Notes: generated from the sequence alone by a model not told the origin. Numbered from the stretch's first letter, positions 8,426-18,745 are shown. The stretch: 64,000 nucleotides of DNA from Mycolicibacterium fallax (GCF_010726955.1 NZ_AP022603.1:1736001-1800000); one strand, 5' to 3'. Numbers and translations are program-made.

Positions 8426-9690
8426 TCAGGGCAGTTCTCCACCGGCCTCCGGCCCCAGCGGCCGGGCCGGGGTGTGCTCCACGCCGGACATCCCCCGGGT
8501 TTCCGGGGCGAACATCCAGCCGACGGCGGCGATCACCAGGATGGCGCCGCTGATGCCGAACGCCAGCGGGAACGAGGTGTGCTGCGCGATCATCCCGACG
8601 GCGGTGGAGCCGATGATCGAGCCCAGGTCGGCGGTCATCTGGAAGGTCGCGACGGCGGTGCCGCCGCGGGCCTTGTTGCCGATCACGTCGGCCACCGCGG
8701 CCTGCTGGGGTGAGCTGAACATGCCGGTGGCGAAGCCGGCCAGCAGCGCGGCCACCAGGAAGAAGGTGAAGTCCTCGGACATCCCGACGATCGCCGTCGC
8801 CACCCCGGCCACCGACAGCCCGACGATCAGCAGCAGCCGCCGGCCGATTCGGTCGGACAGGTGGCCGCTGGGGATCACCGCGGCGACGTTGCCGATGGCG
8901 TAGGCCGCCAACGCGATGCCCGCGGCGCTGGTGTCGCGGTCCAGCACGTCGACGACGAACAGCGGCACCAGCGCGATCCGCAGCCCGAACGCCGACCAGC
9001 CGGTGGCGAAGTTGGACAGCAGCGAGGCCCGGTAGGCGCCGTGGTGCAGCACATCGCGGATGCTGACCTTCGTATCAGCCTGGGCGTCCGGGGAGGCCAG
9101 GGTGGAGTGCCGCAGCGCGATGAACACCACCATTGCCGCGACGAACAGCGCCGCGCCATAGATGAGGAACGGCGCGGCCAACCCGAACCCGGCGGTCAGG
9201 CTGCCCAGGATCGGCCCGCCGACCGAGCCGATCAGAAACGCCGAGGAGAACATCCCGGCGATCCGGCCGCGGGCCCGCGGTGGGCTGATCCGGATCATCA
9301 GCCCCAGCGCGGAGATGAAGAACATCGTCGAGCCGATCCCACCGAGCGCCCGGAAAGCCAGCAGCTGCCAATAGGTTTGGGCGAACGCGCAGGCCGCGGT
9401 GGAGGCGGCGACGATCAGCAACCCGGCGACGTAGACCCGGCGCTCCCCCAGCCGCTGCACCAGCAGCCCGGCCGCCGGCGCGAAGACCAGCCGCATCAGC
9501 GCGAAGGCGGTGATGACGAAGGTCGCCGCGCTGATCGACACACCGAAATGTCGGGCGTAGTCCGGCAGCACCGGCGCCAGCACCCCGTAGCCCAGCGCGA
9601 TCACCGCGTTCGCCGCGATGAGCACCCAGACCTCGGCGGGCAGTCGTGCGTCGTCTCCCGCCTCGACCGGGGCGACGTTGGAGTTGGCGG

Positions 9691-9694
<4 letters not shown>
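8426..9694 (-). CDS. MFS transporter (drug-efflux type)
   Basis: A 422-residue major facilitator with about 12 hydrophobic segments. After a short hydrophilic N-terminus it enters [20 protein letters not shown]. The loop 2-3 signature is seen as [16 protein letters not shown] near residue 80, and the second-half equivalent as [16 protein letters not shown] near 275. It starts with GTG at 9694 inside the stop of pgm (GTGA overlap), so it is translationally coupled to phosphoglucomutase. No substrate can be inferred. Confidence 0.88.
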
Positions 9695-11340
<1,646 letters not shown>

Positions 11341-11401
11341 GATTGTGCTCTCCCCGGCCCGGTTGCACCCCAGTGAGGGCGGGGTTCGTCATACTTTGCC
11401 C

Positions 11402-11806
11402 GTGCTCGGCCATGACCACCGCGAGTTGGCCGCCGTTTTCGTCGGCGGCGCGATCGGCACCCTCGCGCGCGCCGCCGTCGCCACGCTCGCCGTGCCCGAC
11501 CCGACCCGCTGGCCGTGGCCGACGTTCATGGTCAACATCCTGGGCGCATTTCTGCTCGGCTACTTCAGCACCCGGTTGCTGGAGCGACTGCCGCAGTCCA
11601 GCTACCGGCGGCCGCTGCTGGGCACCGGGCTGTGCGGCGGGCTCACCACGTTCTCCACCATGCAGGTCGAGACGGTGCGGATGCTCGAGCATCACGCCTA
11701 CCTGCTGGCCCTGGCCTACGTGCTGGCCAGCGTCGTCACCGGTTTCCTGGCCGTGCACCTGGCGACCGGCCTGGTCCGCGGGGGCTTCGCGCGGAGTGGC
11801 GCATGA
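11402..11806 (+). CDS. crcB: Fluoride channel subunit FluC (CrcB), first copy
   Basis: A small four-helix membrane protein of 134 residues that exports fluoride. Family signs: [10 protein letters not shown] near the N-terminus, [10 protein letters not shown] in helix 2, and the [15 protein letters not shown] break in helix 3 that carries the pore and sodium site. GTG 11402 is taken as start since it lies just before the first conserved segment; the frame is open upstream. Its stop overlaps the second copy by 4 bases. Such adjacent divergent pairs usually form antiparallel heterodimers. Confidence 0.9.
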   Translation: MLGHDHRELAAVFVGGAIGTLARAAVATLAVPDPTRWPWPTFMVNILGAFLLGYFSTRLLERLPQSSYRRPLLGTGLCGGLTTFSTMQVETVRMLEHHAYLLALAYVLASVVTGFLAVHLATGLVRGGFARSGA

Positions 11807-12180
11807 CCATGTCCGGGGTGCTGGTGTGGGCGCTGGTCGCGGTGATCGGCGGGTTCGGGGCGGTGGCCCGGTTCCTGGTCGACCGGGCGGTCTCACAGCG
11901 CACCCCCCGGCCCTTCCCGTACGGGACGCTGGCGGTCAACATCTCCGGTGCGGCACTGCTCGGCTTCGTCGGCGGCCTGACGCTCGGCCAGCACGCCGCG
12001 CTGCTGGCCGGCACCGCCTTCGTCGGCGCCTACACCACGTTCTCCACCTGGATGTTCGAGACGCACCGGCTGGCCGAGGAGCGTCAGCTCCGTCCGGCGC
12101 TGGCCAACATCGTGGTCAGCGTGCTGCTCGGCGTGCCGGCCGCGTGGGCGGGCAGCATGGCGGCGGGAGCACTGCAATGA
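11803..12180 (+). CDS. crcB: Fluoride channel subunit FluC (CrcB), second copy
   Basis: The 125-residue partner has [28 protein letters not shown] and [14 protein letters not shown], aligning with the first copy segment by segment. Both Phe-box regions and the TTFST pore break are intact in each, so both should be functional subunits. It begins within the stop codon of the first copy and ends within the start codon of the DUF190 gene, so the three proteins are made from one coupled message. Confidence 0.92.
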   Translation: MTMSGVLVWALVAVIGGFGAVARFLVDRAVSQRTPRPFPYGTLAVNISGAALLGFVGGLTLGQHAALLAGTAFVGAYTTFSTWMFETHRLAEERQLRPALANIVVSVLLGVPAAWAGSMAAGALQ

Positions 12181-13241
12181 CCGAGATCCTCAAGTTGACC
12201 GGCTATCTCGCCGAACGTGAGCGGTACCGCGGCCGGTTCCTGACCGACGCGATGCTGGAACTGTTCGCCCGGCGCGAGGTCGCCACCAGCATCGTGCTGC
12301 GCGGCATCGCCAGCTTCGGCCCCCGCAACGTCGCGCGCACCGACGAGCTGCTGAGCATGTCCGAGGACCTGCCGGCCGTCGTCGTCGCCGCCGACACCGC
12401 CGAGCGGATCGCCGGACTCGCCGAGGAGGTCGCGGCCATCATCGGGCGGGGTCTGCTCACCGTCGAGCGGGCCCGGCTGATCGATCAGTCCGGCCTGCCC
12501 GACCCGCACGACGACGAGGCGGTGCGGATGACGCTGTTCCTGGGCCGACGGCAACGGGTCGGCGGGGCCCCGGCCCACGTCGCGGCCACCGCCGTGCTGC
12601 ACCGGCTGGGCTTCGCCGGGGCGATCGGCTGCCTCGGGGTCGACGGCACCGTCGGCGGCAGGCGCCGGCGGGCCGGGTTCCTCAGCCGCAACGTCGAGGT
12701 GCCGATGCTGCTGCTGGCCGTCGGCACCCGGCGGCAAGCCCGCGCCGCCGCCGCCGAGCTGCGGGACCTGCTCGGCGAGGTGTTCCTGACCGTCGAACGC
12801 CTGCAGATCTGCAAGCACAATTCGGTGCTGCACGCTCGGCCGCACCCGCTGCCGGCCACCGACGCCGCCGGTCTGCCGCTGTTCCAGAAGGTGACGGTGT
12901 TCACCGACGAGGACGCCCGGCACGACGGGCAGCCGATTCACCGCGCGCTGGTGGCGCGGCTGCGGGAATCCCACGCCGCCGGCGCGACCGCCGTGCGCGG
13001 GGTGTGGGGATTCACCGCCCCGGACGCCCCGCACGGCGACCGGATGTCACGGCTGAGCCGCCGCGTGCCGGTGGCGACCGTCCTGATCGACACCCCCGCG
13101 GGCATCGCCGCGAGCTTCGGCATCGTCGACGAGCTGACCGCCGAGCACGGTCTGGTCACCAGCGAGTTGGTGCCGGCGGCGCTGAGCATCGATGGCGCGC
13201 ACCGCCACGGCGGGATCCGGTTGGCCCGGCACGACTGCTGA
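12177..13241 (+). CDS. DUF190 protein with three tandem DUF190-like repeats
   Basis: This 354-residue protein is coupled by ATGA overlap to the second fluoride channel gene. DUF190 is a PII-like small domain of about 100 residues commonly encoded next to crcB. Here it seems present three times: about residues 2-103, 118-222 and 238-343. Each repeat has the same order: a first strand (KLTGYLAER, MTLFLGRRQ, KVTVFTDED), a helix, a strand with AxxxRG/GxxG (VLRGIASFG, GCLGVDGTV, AVRGVWGFT), a LSxxVPV-like strand and an end of TVERARL / TVERLQI / VTSELVP type. M. tuberculosis Rv3071 has a similar length. A role in sensing or regulating fluoride export is inference. Confidence 0.85.
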   Translation: MTEILKLTGYLAERERYRGRFLTDAMLELFARREVATSIVLRGIASFGPRNVARTDELLSMSEDLPAVVVAADTAERIAGLAEEVAAIIGRGLLTVERARLIDQSGLPDPHDDEAVRMTLFLGRRQRVGGAPAHVAATAVLHRLGFAGAIGCLGVDGTVGGRRRRAGFLSRNVEVPMLLLAVGTRRQARAAAAELRDLLGEVFLTVERLQICKHNSVLHARPHPLPATDAAGLPLFQKVTVFTDEDARHDGQPIHRALVARLRESHAAGATAVRGVWGFTAPDAPHGDRMSRLSRRVPVATVLIDTPAGIAASFGIVDELTAEHGLVTSELVPAALSIDGAHRHGGIRLARHDC

Positions 13242-13859
13242 CTACGGGGCCGGCCGGTGCAGCGCGTAGAGGGCCATCCGGCGGTTGGCCATCTGGTGCT
13301 CGCCGAGGAATTCACCGCCGGCCCGCTCACACAGCCGGCGGGCCGCGGTGTTGCGGTGATCGGGGTCGAACATGATGCGCCCGCACCGCGGTTCCAGGGC
13401 GAACAGCCCCGCGGCAAGGGTCGGCAGCAGCAGCGGCCCGTAGCCGCGCTTCATCATGCCCAGGTCCGCGATGGCGGCGTGCATGCCGAGGTCGTGGGGG
13501 TCCGCGTCGTACCGCGGGGCGATGGAATCCTTTGCCGCGCGGTAAATCTCAATGTAGCCGTGCGACTCACCGTGCAACGATGCGATGAACGGCCGGGAGT
13601 AGTCGCCGGCCAGTTGCGCGCGCAGGTAGCCGTGCCAGCGGACCGCGGGCCAGGCCGATTCCCAGGTCTGCACCAGGTGCGGCCGGCTCATCCAGTCCGC
13701 CACCATCGCGGCGTCGGTGTCGGGGTCGGCCAGGCGCAGCCCAAAGGGGTCGGGCATGGGCGGGGTCGGGGGCGCCGGGACGGCCCGGACCGCAGCGCTG
13801 AGCTCGGTCAGTTCGCGCGGCAGGACCGGCAGCGTGGCGCCGGAGGCAGGCTCGTTCAT
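13242..13859 (-). CDS. mbtK: GNAT lysine N-acyltransferase, MbtK/IucB-like
   Basis: The 205-residue protein matches the mycobactin/hydroxamate siderophore acyltransferase group that acylates the epsilon-amino of (hydroxy)lysine. Visible hallmarks: [21 protein letters not shown] around residue 95, [20 protein letters not shown] as the acyl-CoA-binding stretch, and [20 protein letters not shown] near the C-terminus. An IdeR-like iron box lies 27 bases upstream of the start codon, which strongly supports a siderophore role. Other mycobactin genes are not in the window. The gene is convergent with the DUF190 gene and the two abut. Confidence 0.88.
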   Translation of the reverse strand: MNEPASGATLPVLPRELTELSAAVRAVPAPPTPPMPDPFGLRLADPDTDAAMVADWMSRPHLVQTWESAWPAVRWHGYLRAQLAGDYSRPFIASLHGESHGYIEIYRAAKDSIAPRYDADPHDLGMHAAIADLGMMKRGYGPLLLPTLAAGLFALEPRCGRIMFDPDHRNTAARRLCERAGGEFLGEHQMANRRMALYALHRPAP

Positions 13860-13885
13860 CGTGAGGAACGAGCCTACCCGACGGC

Positions 13886-13904
13886 TAAGGCTAGGGTTAC
13901 CTTC
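13886..13904 (-). promoter_or_regulatory. IdeR/DtxR-type iron box
   Basis: The 19 bases TAAGGCTAGGGTTACCTTC match the mycobacterial iron-box consensus TTAGGTTAGGCTAACCTAA at 13 of 19 positions, including the central TAGG and the ACCT right arm. It lies 27 bases before the mbtK start codon, where IdeR binding would block the promoter under iron sufficiency. It also lies just after the stop codon of the cupin gene. Confidence 0.78.
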
Positions 13905-13905
13905 C

Positions 13906-14235
13906 CTATCCGGTGCGGACGGTCAGCAGGACCGCCGAATCCTCCAGCGCATCCAGCGCGTGCCGGGCGTCCGGGACGACCAGCAGATCCCCGGTGACGC
14001 CCTCGGCGGCGTCGTCCCCGGCACTCAGCCGCACCCGGCCGCGCAGCACCTGCAGGGTGGCCTCGCCGGGGCTCTCGTGCTCGGCCAGTCCGTGGCCGGC
14101 GGCCAGCGCGACGAGGGTCTGGCGCAGGTGCTTGTCGTGGCCCCCGTGCACCGTGTGCGCCGACCGGCCGCTGTGGGCGGTCTTCGCGGCGGCGAGATGC
14201 TCGTCGACGAGCGTCGTCAGCGACACCGAATCCAT
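13906..14235 (-). CDS. Small cupin-domain protein
   Basis: A 109-residue single cupin: [23 protein letters not shown] corresponds to motif 1 (H, H, E), and the segment [19 protein letters not shown] to motif 2 with its single histidine. Metal binding is likely. It reads in the same direction as mbtK, 46 bases upstream, but the iron box and presumed mbtK promoter fall between them, so independent regulation is possible. No substrate can be assigned. Confidence 0.78.
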   Translation of the reverse strand: MDSVSLTTLVDEHLAAAKTAHSGRSAHTVHGGHDKHLRQTLVALAAGHGLAEHESPGEATLQVLRGRVRLSAGDDAAEGVTGDLLVVPDARHALDALEDSAVLLTVRTG

Positions 14236-14327
14236 GGCTATGTCTCCTCACATCAGCGGACCGCAGCCGCGGCCTCAGCTCGACTCTATGACGGCGGAGT
14301 TGGCCGCAGTCGGGGTGCCCACGGGTC

Positions 14328-14525
14328 ATGATGGACGCCATGGTGGCGGATCCGGTCGATGTGCTGCGGCGGTGGGAGGACAACGGCGCGCACTGGCGGG
14401 TCGCCGCCCGCTGGCAGGACACCGTAACGATCGCGCTGTTGCGCTGCGACGGCGGCGAGGAGGTCGAGCACTTCACCTCCAGCGATCCCCGGCTGCTGGA
14501 CTTTCTCCGCGAGCGCGGCCAATGA
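14328..14525 (+). CDS. Small conserved-looking protein, function unknown
   Basis: Up to 65 residues (MMDAMVADPVDVLRRWEDNG...); a start at ATG 14340 (MVADP) is also possible. It is soluble and acidic, with an even mix of residues and a coherent hydrophobic pattern (WRVAARWQDTVTIALLRCD), unlike a random frame. It overlaps the lipoprotein gene by 4 bases (ATGA), strong support that it is translated. I do not recognise a family. Confidence 0.65.
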   Translation: MMDAMVADPVDVLRRWEDNGAHWRVAARWQDTVTIALLRCDGGEEVEHFTSSDPRLLDFLRERGQ

Positions 14526-15094
14526 CGATCCGCGGCACACCGGCGGCGCGGCTGGCCGTGCTGGCCGGAGCGGCGGCGGTCGCGGTGACGGTTGCCGGGT
14601 GCGGGCCGGGCGCCACCGAGACGCCAGACGCCACCGGGTCCGCGCCGTCCCCCGCCGCGCCGTCCCCGCCCGCACCGGCCCCAGCCGGACCGCCGGCCCC
14701 AGCCGCACCGCCCCCGTCGGCGCCGCCGGCCCCGGCCACCAGCACCCGCTGGGTGGATCTGCGGCCCGGGCAGTGCCTGGCCGACCCGCCGCCGGTGGAC
14801 CCGGCCGTGGTGATGGTCACCGTGGTGGATTGCGCGGGCCCGCACGCCGGGGAGGTGTTCCACCGCACCGGGCTGGCGGTCAACACCGCGCTGGCCGACG
14901 TCGCCGGCAGCGCGTGCGCCGCCGGGTTCCCCGACTACGCGGGCCGTCCACTGGCCGGCGCCGGCTACGCGGTGAGCTATCTGATCGATTCCGACCAGAA
15001 CCGCACCTCGGCGGTGGCCGAGCCCAGCACGCTGATCTGCGTGCTGACCGACCCGGGCGGTGCCACGCTGACCGGGTCGGTGGCCGGCCGCTGA
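14522..15094 (+). CDS. Lipoprotein with septum-formation-type domain
   Basis: A 190-residue precursor. A signal peptide ends in the lipobox VAGC with C27 as lipidation site. Then comes a 45-residue Pro/Ala linker and a globular domain starting WVDLRPGQCLAD, with VVDCAGPHAGEVFH, GSACAAGFPDY and STLICVLTD. The four cysteines and GQC...DC..PH pattern fit the actinobacterial septum_form domain found in membrane-anchored or secreted proteins of unknown exact role. It overlaps the preceding small gene by four bases. Confidence 0.75.
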   Translation: MTIRGTPAARLAVLAGAAAVAVTVAGCGPGATETPDATGSAPSPAAPSPPAPAPAGPPAPAAPPPSAPPAPATSTRWVDLRPGQCLADPPPVDPAVVMVTVVDCAGPHAGEVFHRTGLAVNTALADVAGSACAAGFPDYAGRPLAGAGYAVSYLIDSDQNRTSAVAEPSTLICVLTDPGGATLTGSVAGR

Positions 15095-15118
15095 CCCGCC
15101 GCGGCGGCCCGCCGCCGG

Positions 15119-16183
15119 CTATCCGGCGTTGACCACCCCGCGCGGCAGGATCAGCGGCAGGTCGGTGTAGGTGACGATGCCCGGTGCGGCGGCGACCACG
15201 GCCGGGATCGCGTTGAGCGGCGGCGTCGCGGTCATGATGTGGCCGAGCACCATGAACTCCTCCAGCGTGGTGGCCTCGAAGTCCGGCGGCGGCAGGAAGC
15301 CAACCTTCATGGTGACCGTGGGGCGACCGCTCACCTCGATGACCCAACCGTCCTGATCGATCTGCCAGTCCGGTTCCAGCGTCTGCCCCTTGCGCCAGCG
15401 CAGGTTGATCTCGACGACCGGTTTGCCGCCGACGATGCCCTGCCAGCTGGCGTACACGCCGGCCACACAGCCCGCCGGAATCGTCCAGGAACCCAGGTCG
15501 AGATCCTCGGTGGTCTGGGCGTATTCGGCCTCGCAGCGGACCTCGTCGAGGTCGACGCCCAGCGCGTCGGCGACCATCCGCACCGCCTCACCGAACACCC
15601 CGGTGCCGTGGGCGGTCATGGCGGGCAGCTCGGGATCGTCGATCGGCCGGCCGAAGCCGACCGGCTTTTCGGTGGCCGGCGAGTCGTAGAAGGTGGTGTC
15701 GGCGGCCTCGTTGACGGTGATCTTGTCGACCCGGTCGCAGATGCCGGCCGCCACGATCGACAGCTGGTTGACGTAGCCGGGGCTGATGCCCGAACCGAAC
15801 ATCGAGGAGTTTCCGCGCCGACACGCCTCGGCGATCCGGTCCCGGCCCTCGCCCTGATTGTGGCCGGTGATGAACGACGCCGTGGCCACCACGTTCGCCC
15901 CGGACTCCAGGATGCGGACCAGCTCGTCGACATCGATCCACATCGGGTTGTACACCACCACATCGGGTTTCAGCGCCAGCAGCGCATCGACGTCGTTGCT
16001 GGCGGCCACCCCCAGCGGGGCGATCCCGGCGAGTTCCCCGGCGTCGCGGCCGACCTTGTCCGCCGACCAGGCGTAGCAGCCGACGAGCTGCAGGGTGGGG
16101 TTGGCGGCGATGGCGGCGACTGAACTCTTGCCGACGTTCCCAGTGGTCCACTGGACGACGCGATAGGGGGTGCTGCGTGGCAT
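15119..16183 (-). CDS. DapB-like NAD(P)-dependent oxidoreductase
   Basis: A full-length 354-residue member of the family also seen at the left edge. Nucleotide-binding TTGNVGKSSV is near residue 13, followed by GRDAGELAG, the KPDVVVYNPMW strand, and a central ASFITGHNQGEG and GSGISPGYVNQL region. Families like this include diaminopimelate/amine dehydrogenase-like enzymes, but mycobacterial members are mostly uncharacterised. It is divergent from a TetR gene across an 83-base gap with a palindrome, so it is likely the regulated target. Confidence 0.82.
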   Translation of the reverse strand: MPRSTPYRVVQWTTGNVGKSSVAAIAANPTLQLVGCYAWSADKVGRDAGELAGIAPLGVAASNDVDALLALKPDVVVYNPMWIDVDELVRILESGANVVATASFITGHNQGEGRDRIAEACRRGNSSMFGSGISPGYVNQLSIVAAGICDRVDKITVNEAADTTFYDSPATEKPVGFGRPIDDPELPAMTAHGTGVFGEAVRMVADALGVDLDEVRCEAEYAQTTEDLDLGSWTIPAGCVAGVYASWQGIVGGKPVVEINLRWRKGQTLEPDWQIDQDGWVIEVSGRPTVTMKVGFLPPPDFEATTLEEFMVLGHIMTATPPLNAIPAVVAAAPGIVTYTDLPLILPRGVVNAG

Positions 16184-16203
16184 TGCTGTCCTCTCGGTGC
16201 GAT

Positions 16204-16226
16204 ATTTTTCACCTGCGTGAGAAAAT
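16204..16226. promoter_or_regulatory. Palindromic operator between divergent oxidoreductase and TetR genes
   Basis: TTTTTCAC and GTGAGAAAA form inverted arms around a 4-base centre, in an otherwise GC-rich gap. It lies 20 bases from the oxidoreductase start and about 40 from the TetR start, the usual place for an autoregulated TetR operator controlling both genes. Confidence 0.65.
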
Positions 16227-16266
16227 TAGCATCCGGCGCCGCCGCCCGCACCGATATCGTTGCGGG

Positions 16267-16947
16267 ATGGCCGGCGAGGGAACCCAGCGCAAGCGCCCGG
16301 CACCGGGCCGGCGCGGCCGCCCGCCGCGCATCGATCAGCAGCAGATCATCGCCGCCGCCAAGACCCTGGCCCCCGGGCAGCTGACCATGCAGGCCGTCGC
16401 CGACGCCCTCGGCGTGGATCGCAGCGCGCTGAACTACTACGTCGGCGACCGCGACGGGCTGGTGCAGTTGCTGGTGGCCGACCTGTTCGATTCCGAACTC
16501 GCCACCGTCGAACTGCCCGGCACCGACTGGCAGGACATCCTGCGGGTCTACGGCCACGCCATCCGCGACGGCGTGGTGCGCATCGGTGTGGTCGGCACGC
16601 ATTTCACCCTGCGCGGCCTGGGCGGCTCGGCCAGCCTGGAGCTCGCCGAGCGGATCACCCAGACGTTGCTGACGGCCGGTTTCACCGTCGCGCAGGCGAC
16701 CGGCATCCTCACCCTGGTCGCCGCGCTGGCGTTCTCCGATGCCCGCGACACCCTGGCGATGACCGAGCACCGCGAGCACGCCCAGCTGCCCGAGGTCGCC
16801 GACGCCCTGGCCCGACGGCCGGCCGAGCAGTACCCGGCGATGCGCCGGGTGCTCGCCGAGATCGACCACTACGCCCGGGACTTCGACTTCGAACTCGACG
16901 TCGTCATCCTGGGCCTGGAACGGCTGCTGCCGCCCGGCCGCCGGTAG
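16267..16947 (+). CDS. TetR-family repressor
   Basis: A 226-residue regulator. After a basic N-terminus (KRPAPGRRGRPPRID) the helix-turn-helix is seen at about residues 38-60 (LTMQAVADALGVDRSALNYYVG), followed by an all-helical ligand-binding domain of the tetracycline-repressor-like C-terminal type. Start ATG 16267 is chosen because upstream in-frame codons overlap the operator and divergent gene. Likely represses itself and the oxidoreductase at 15119, and perhaps the following thioesterase-like gene 10 bases downstream. Confidence 0.9.
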   Translation: MAGEGTQRKRPAPGRRGRPPRIDQQQIIAAAKTLAPGQLTMQAVADALGVDRSALNYYVGDRDGLVQLLVADLFDSELATVELPGTDWQDILRVYGHAIRDGVVRIGVVGTHFTLRGLGGSASLELAERITQTLLTAGFTVAQATGILTLVAALAFSDARDTLAMTEHREHAQLPEVADALARRPAEQYPAMRRVLAEIDHYARDFDFELDVVILGLERLLPPGRR

Positions 16948-16957
16948 GGTCAGCCAG

Positions 16958-17737
16958 ATGTCGTATTTCCGCCGGGTGTCGGCCCACAGCTACCGGGCCA
17001 CCGCGCACACCGGCGGGGCGTGGAACACCGCCGAACAGCACATCGCGCCGTCCTTCGGGCTGCTGGCGCATGCCATCGAGACCGACCGTGATACCCGCGG
17101 GCAGGGGCATCTGGTGATCGGCCGGCTCGGCTACGACATCCTGGGCACCGTGCCGGTGGACGTCGACGTCGACATCGAGGTGCGGGTGCTGCGACTGGGG
17201 CGCACCATCGAACTCGTCGAGGCAACCCTGGCGCATCGGGGCCGCGCGGTGGTGCTGGCGCGGGCCTGGCTGATGCAGGCCTACGACACCGCGGCGCTGC
17301 GCGGCAGCACGCTGCCCCCGATCCCGCCGCCGCAGCAGCTGGCGGACTGGGACCCGTCCGCGGTGTGGCCGGGCGGCTTCATCGCCTCGGCGCAGGTGCG
17401 CCGCGCCGAGGTCGAGCCGGGGCGCGCGGCCTACTGGGTGCGCACCGCGTTGCCCCTGCTCGACTGCGAACCGGTGAGCCCGCTGGCCCGCGCCGCCGGG
17501 CTGCTGGACATCGCCAACGGCATGACGGTGCGGGCCGATCCGCAGGCGGTGGCCTTCCCGAACCTCGACCTGACCGCGCACTTCTTCGCCGCCCCAACCG
17601 GCGAGTGGCTCGGGTTCGACACCGCGGTGTCCTTCGGCCCGGCCGGAATCGGTTTGACGCACAGCATCATTCACGACCAGACCGGCCCGATCGGCGCGGT
17701 CTCGCAGGCCCTGACCGTGCGCCCGTCGGCGCCCTGA
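16958..17737 (+). CDS. Acyl-CoA thioesterase-like, double hotdog
   Basis: A 259-residue protein starting MSYFRRVSAHSYRATAHTGG. The layout of two hotdog halves is visible: an N-terminal half with GAWNTAEQHIAPSFGLLAHAIE and RLGYDILGTVPVDVDVDI, and a C-terminal half with LDIANGMTVRADPQAVAFPN and HFFAAPTGEWLGFDTAVSFG ending in the family's IGAVSQALTVRP. This pattern is the TesB-like thioesterase family of actinobacteria. Ten bases after TetR, so co-transcribed. The substrate is unknown. Confidence 0.82.
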   Translation: MSYFRRVSAHSYRATAHTGGAWNTAEQHIAPSFGLLAHAIETDRDTRGQGHLVIGRLGYDILGTVPVDVDVDIEVRVLRLGRTIELVEATLAHRGRAVVLARAWLMQAYDTAALRGSTLPPIPPPQQLADWDPSAVWPGGFIASAQVRRAEVEPGRAAYWVRTALPLLDCEPVSPLARAAGLLDIANGMTVRADPQAVAFPNLDLTAHFFAAPTGEWLGFDTAVSFGPAGIGLTHSIIHDQTGPIGAVSQALTVRPSAP

Positions 17738-17745
17738 CGAGCGGG

Positions 17746-17761
17746 GCGGCCGGCAAGCTAC
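17746..17761. repeat. Direct repeat copy 1 (pairs with 18746-18761)
   Basis: The 16 bases GCGGCCGGCAAGCTAC recur exactly at 18746-18761, 1000 bases away. The pair brackets the lipoprotein and small secreted protein genes. The second copy contains the stop codon of the gene at 18758. Confidence 0.7.
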
Positions 17762-17831
17762 ATGGATTTACGTGGAGCGAACTGTGCAAACGGCGCGAAT
17801 CATCGACGGTGCCAATGAGGCGCCACGCGGG

Positions 17832-18269
17832 CTAAGGACAATAGTCCTTGGTAGTCGCCAAGATCCCTCGTCCAGACAGCGCGGCGTTAATGGTGCCGAG
17901 GTCGGCGTTGTGGTCAGTGGCGATAGTCCAGACACCGTCGGTGAGGAGCTGGAAGGCGTCGTTGATCCATCCGCCGTCGCAGGCTTGCCGACGGGCGTCG
18001 GCCTGCCTGGTCCATCCGTCGGCGGCGAACTGGAAACTGATGCCGTCGAGGGTGCAGGCCTGCTCTCCGCGAGCCGCTTCGGTTCCGCAGGTTCCACCGG
18101 CAGCGGTGATCGCATCGACAACGCGCGGCAGAGCGACCGGTGTCGGGGCCGCCGCGATAGTCGAGTTGATGTCCCGCGCGGAGGCGACCGACGGTCCGGT
18201 TTCGCCGCTCGAGCACGCCGTAGCCAGCACCGCGACCGTGAGTGCGGCCAACAACCCAGTGATCTTCAC
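17832..18269 (-). CDS. Small lipoprotein, unknown function
   Basis: A 145-residue precursor starting with GTG 18269 (VKITGLLAALTVAVLATAC). The lipobox ATAC places the lipidated cysteine at residue 19. The mature part contains paired cysteines (GGTCGTEAARGEQACTL and RQACDGGWINDAF) and ends in CP, so disulfides are likely. I do not recognise the family. Codon use is less GC-extreme than that of the housekeeping genes, and it sits in the repeat-bearing accessory stretch. Confidence 0.65.
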   Translation of the reverse strand: MKITGLLAALTVAVLATACSSGETGPSVASARDINSTIAAAPTPVALPRVVDAITAAGGTCGTEAARGEQACTLDGISFQFAADGWTRQADARRQACDGGWINDAFQLLTDGVWTIATDHNADLGTINAALSGRGILATTKDYCP

Positions 18270-18307
18270 GGCGGTCAGCCTAGGATCAGTCCACTGAGCC
18301 GAGGGGG

Positions 18308-18577
18308 ATGGTGATTGTGGCGTGTCAGTTGATGATCCGGGCCGGTGTGGCCACGCTGGTGCTAGCGGCAGCCGCGGCAATAGGCACGGGGCCTGCGGTT
18401 GCCGATCCGATTACCCCGGATGAATGGGGAATGGATGACGGAATCGGCGTCGGCCTTCGCCAGGTCGGGACGCCTTGCTTGGCCGCTGAGTCTCACCAAT
18501 GGGCCAAGAATGCCGCTGGTGGCAGGTACGCGTTGTGGTGCCCGCCGCCCGATTTCGTCTGGGTGCCAGTGAAGTAG
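18308..18577 (+). CDS. Small secreted protein, unknown function
   Basis: Up to 89 residues with a signal peptide (VATLVLAAAAAIGTGPAVADP, cleavage likely after AVA) and a short mature domain containing two cysteines and several tryptophans (ESHQWAKNAAGGRYALWC). The ATG at 18308 sits too close to the GAGGGGG ribosome site; GTG 18317 has better spacing. Divergent from the lipoprotein gene. The fold resembles short mycobacterial exported proteins of unknown role. Confidence 0.6.
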   Translation: MVIVACQLMIRAGVATLVLAAAAAIGTGPAVADPITPDEWGMDDGIGVGLRQVGTPCLAAESHQWAKNAAGGRYALWCPPPDFVWVPVK

Positions 18578-18629
18578 ACCTGCACTAGTCCCCGACGGGC
18601 GGCTGCAGCGAACGCGTGCTCGCACTCTC

Positions 18630-18685
18630 GGGCCTGCTGCACGATTGAGTGACAAGTTTCGGCCAGACGCTCGTGCAGCAGTCCC
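18630..18685. repeat. Long inverted repeat, hairpin-forming
   Basis: Arms of 15 bases (18630-18644 and 18671-18685, 14 of 15 pairs, the inner 11 CTGCTGCACGA perfect) enclose a 26-base loop. Its right arm runs into the first copy of the dispersed 28-base repeat. No coding gene covers it. It could be a transcription terminator for the gene at 18308 or part of a small mobile-element remnant. Confidence 0.6.
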
Positions 18686-18711
18686 GGAAAACAATGCAGG
18701 TCAGGACTTAT
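18684..18711. repeat. 28-base dispersed repeat, copy A
   Basis: Matches 19615-19642 at 25 of 28 positions; the shared core is GCAGGTCAGG followed by CTTAT one base later. Copy A follows the long inverted repeat. Confidence 0.6.
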
Positions 18712-18745
18712 CTGGACTGCACCGACTCTGATTCGCGACCGAAAA

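Noticed and set aside
11341..11401. Fluoride riboswitch before crcB
   Set aside because: The short gap lacks the GGNGAUGG-type core and pseudoknot elements I would expect; nothing can be supported.
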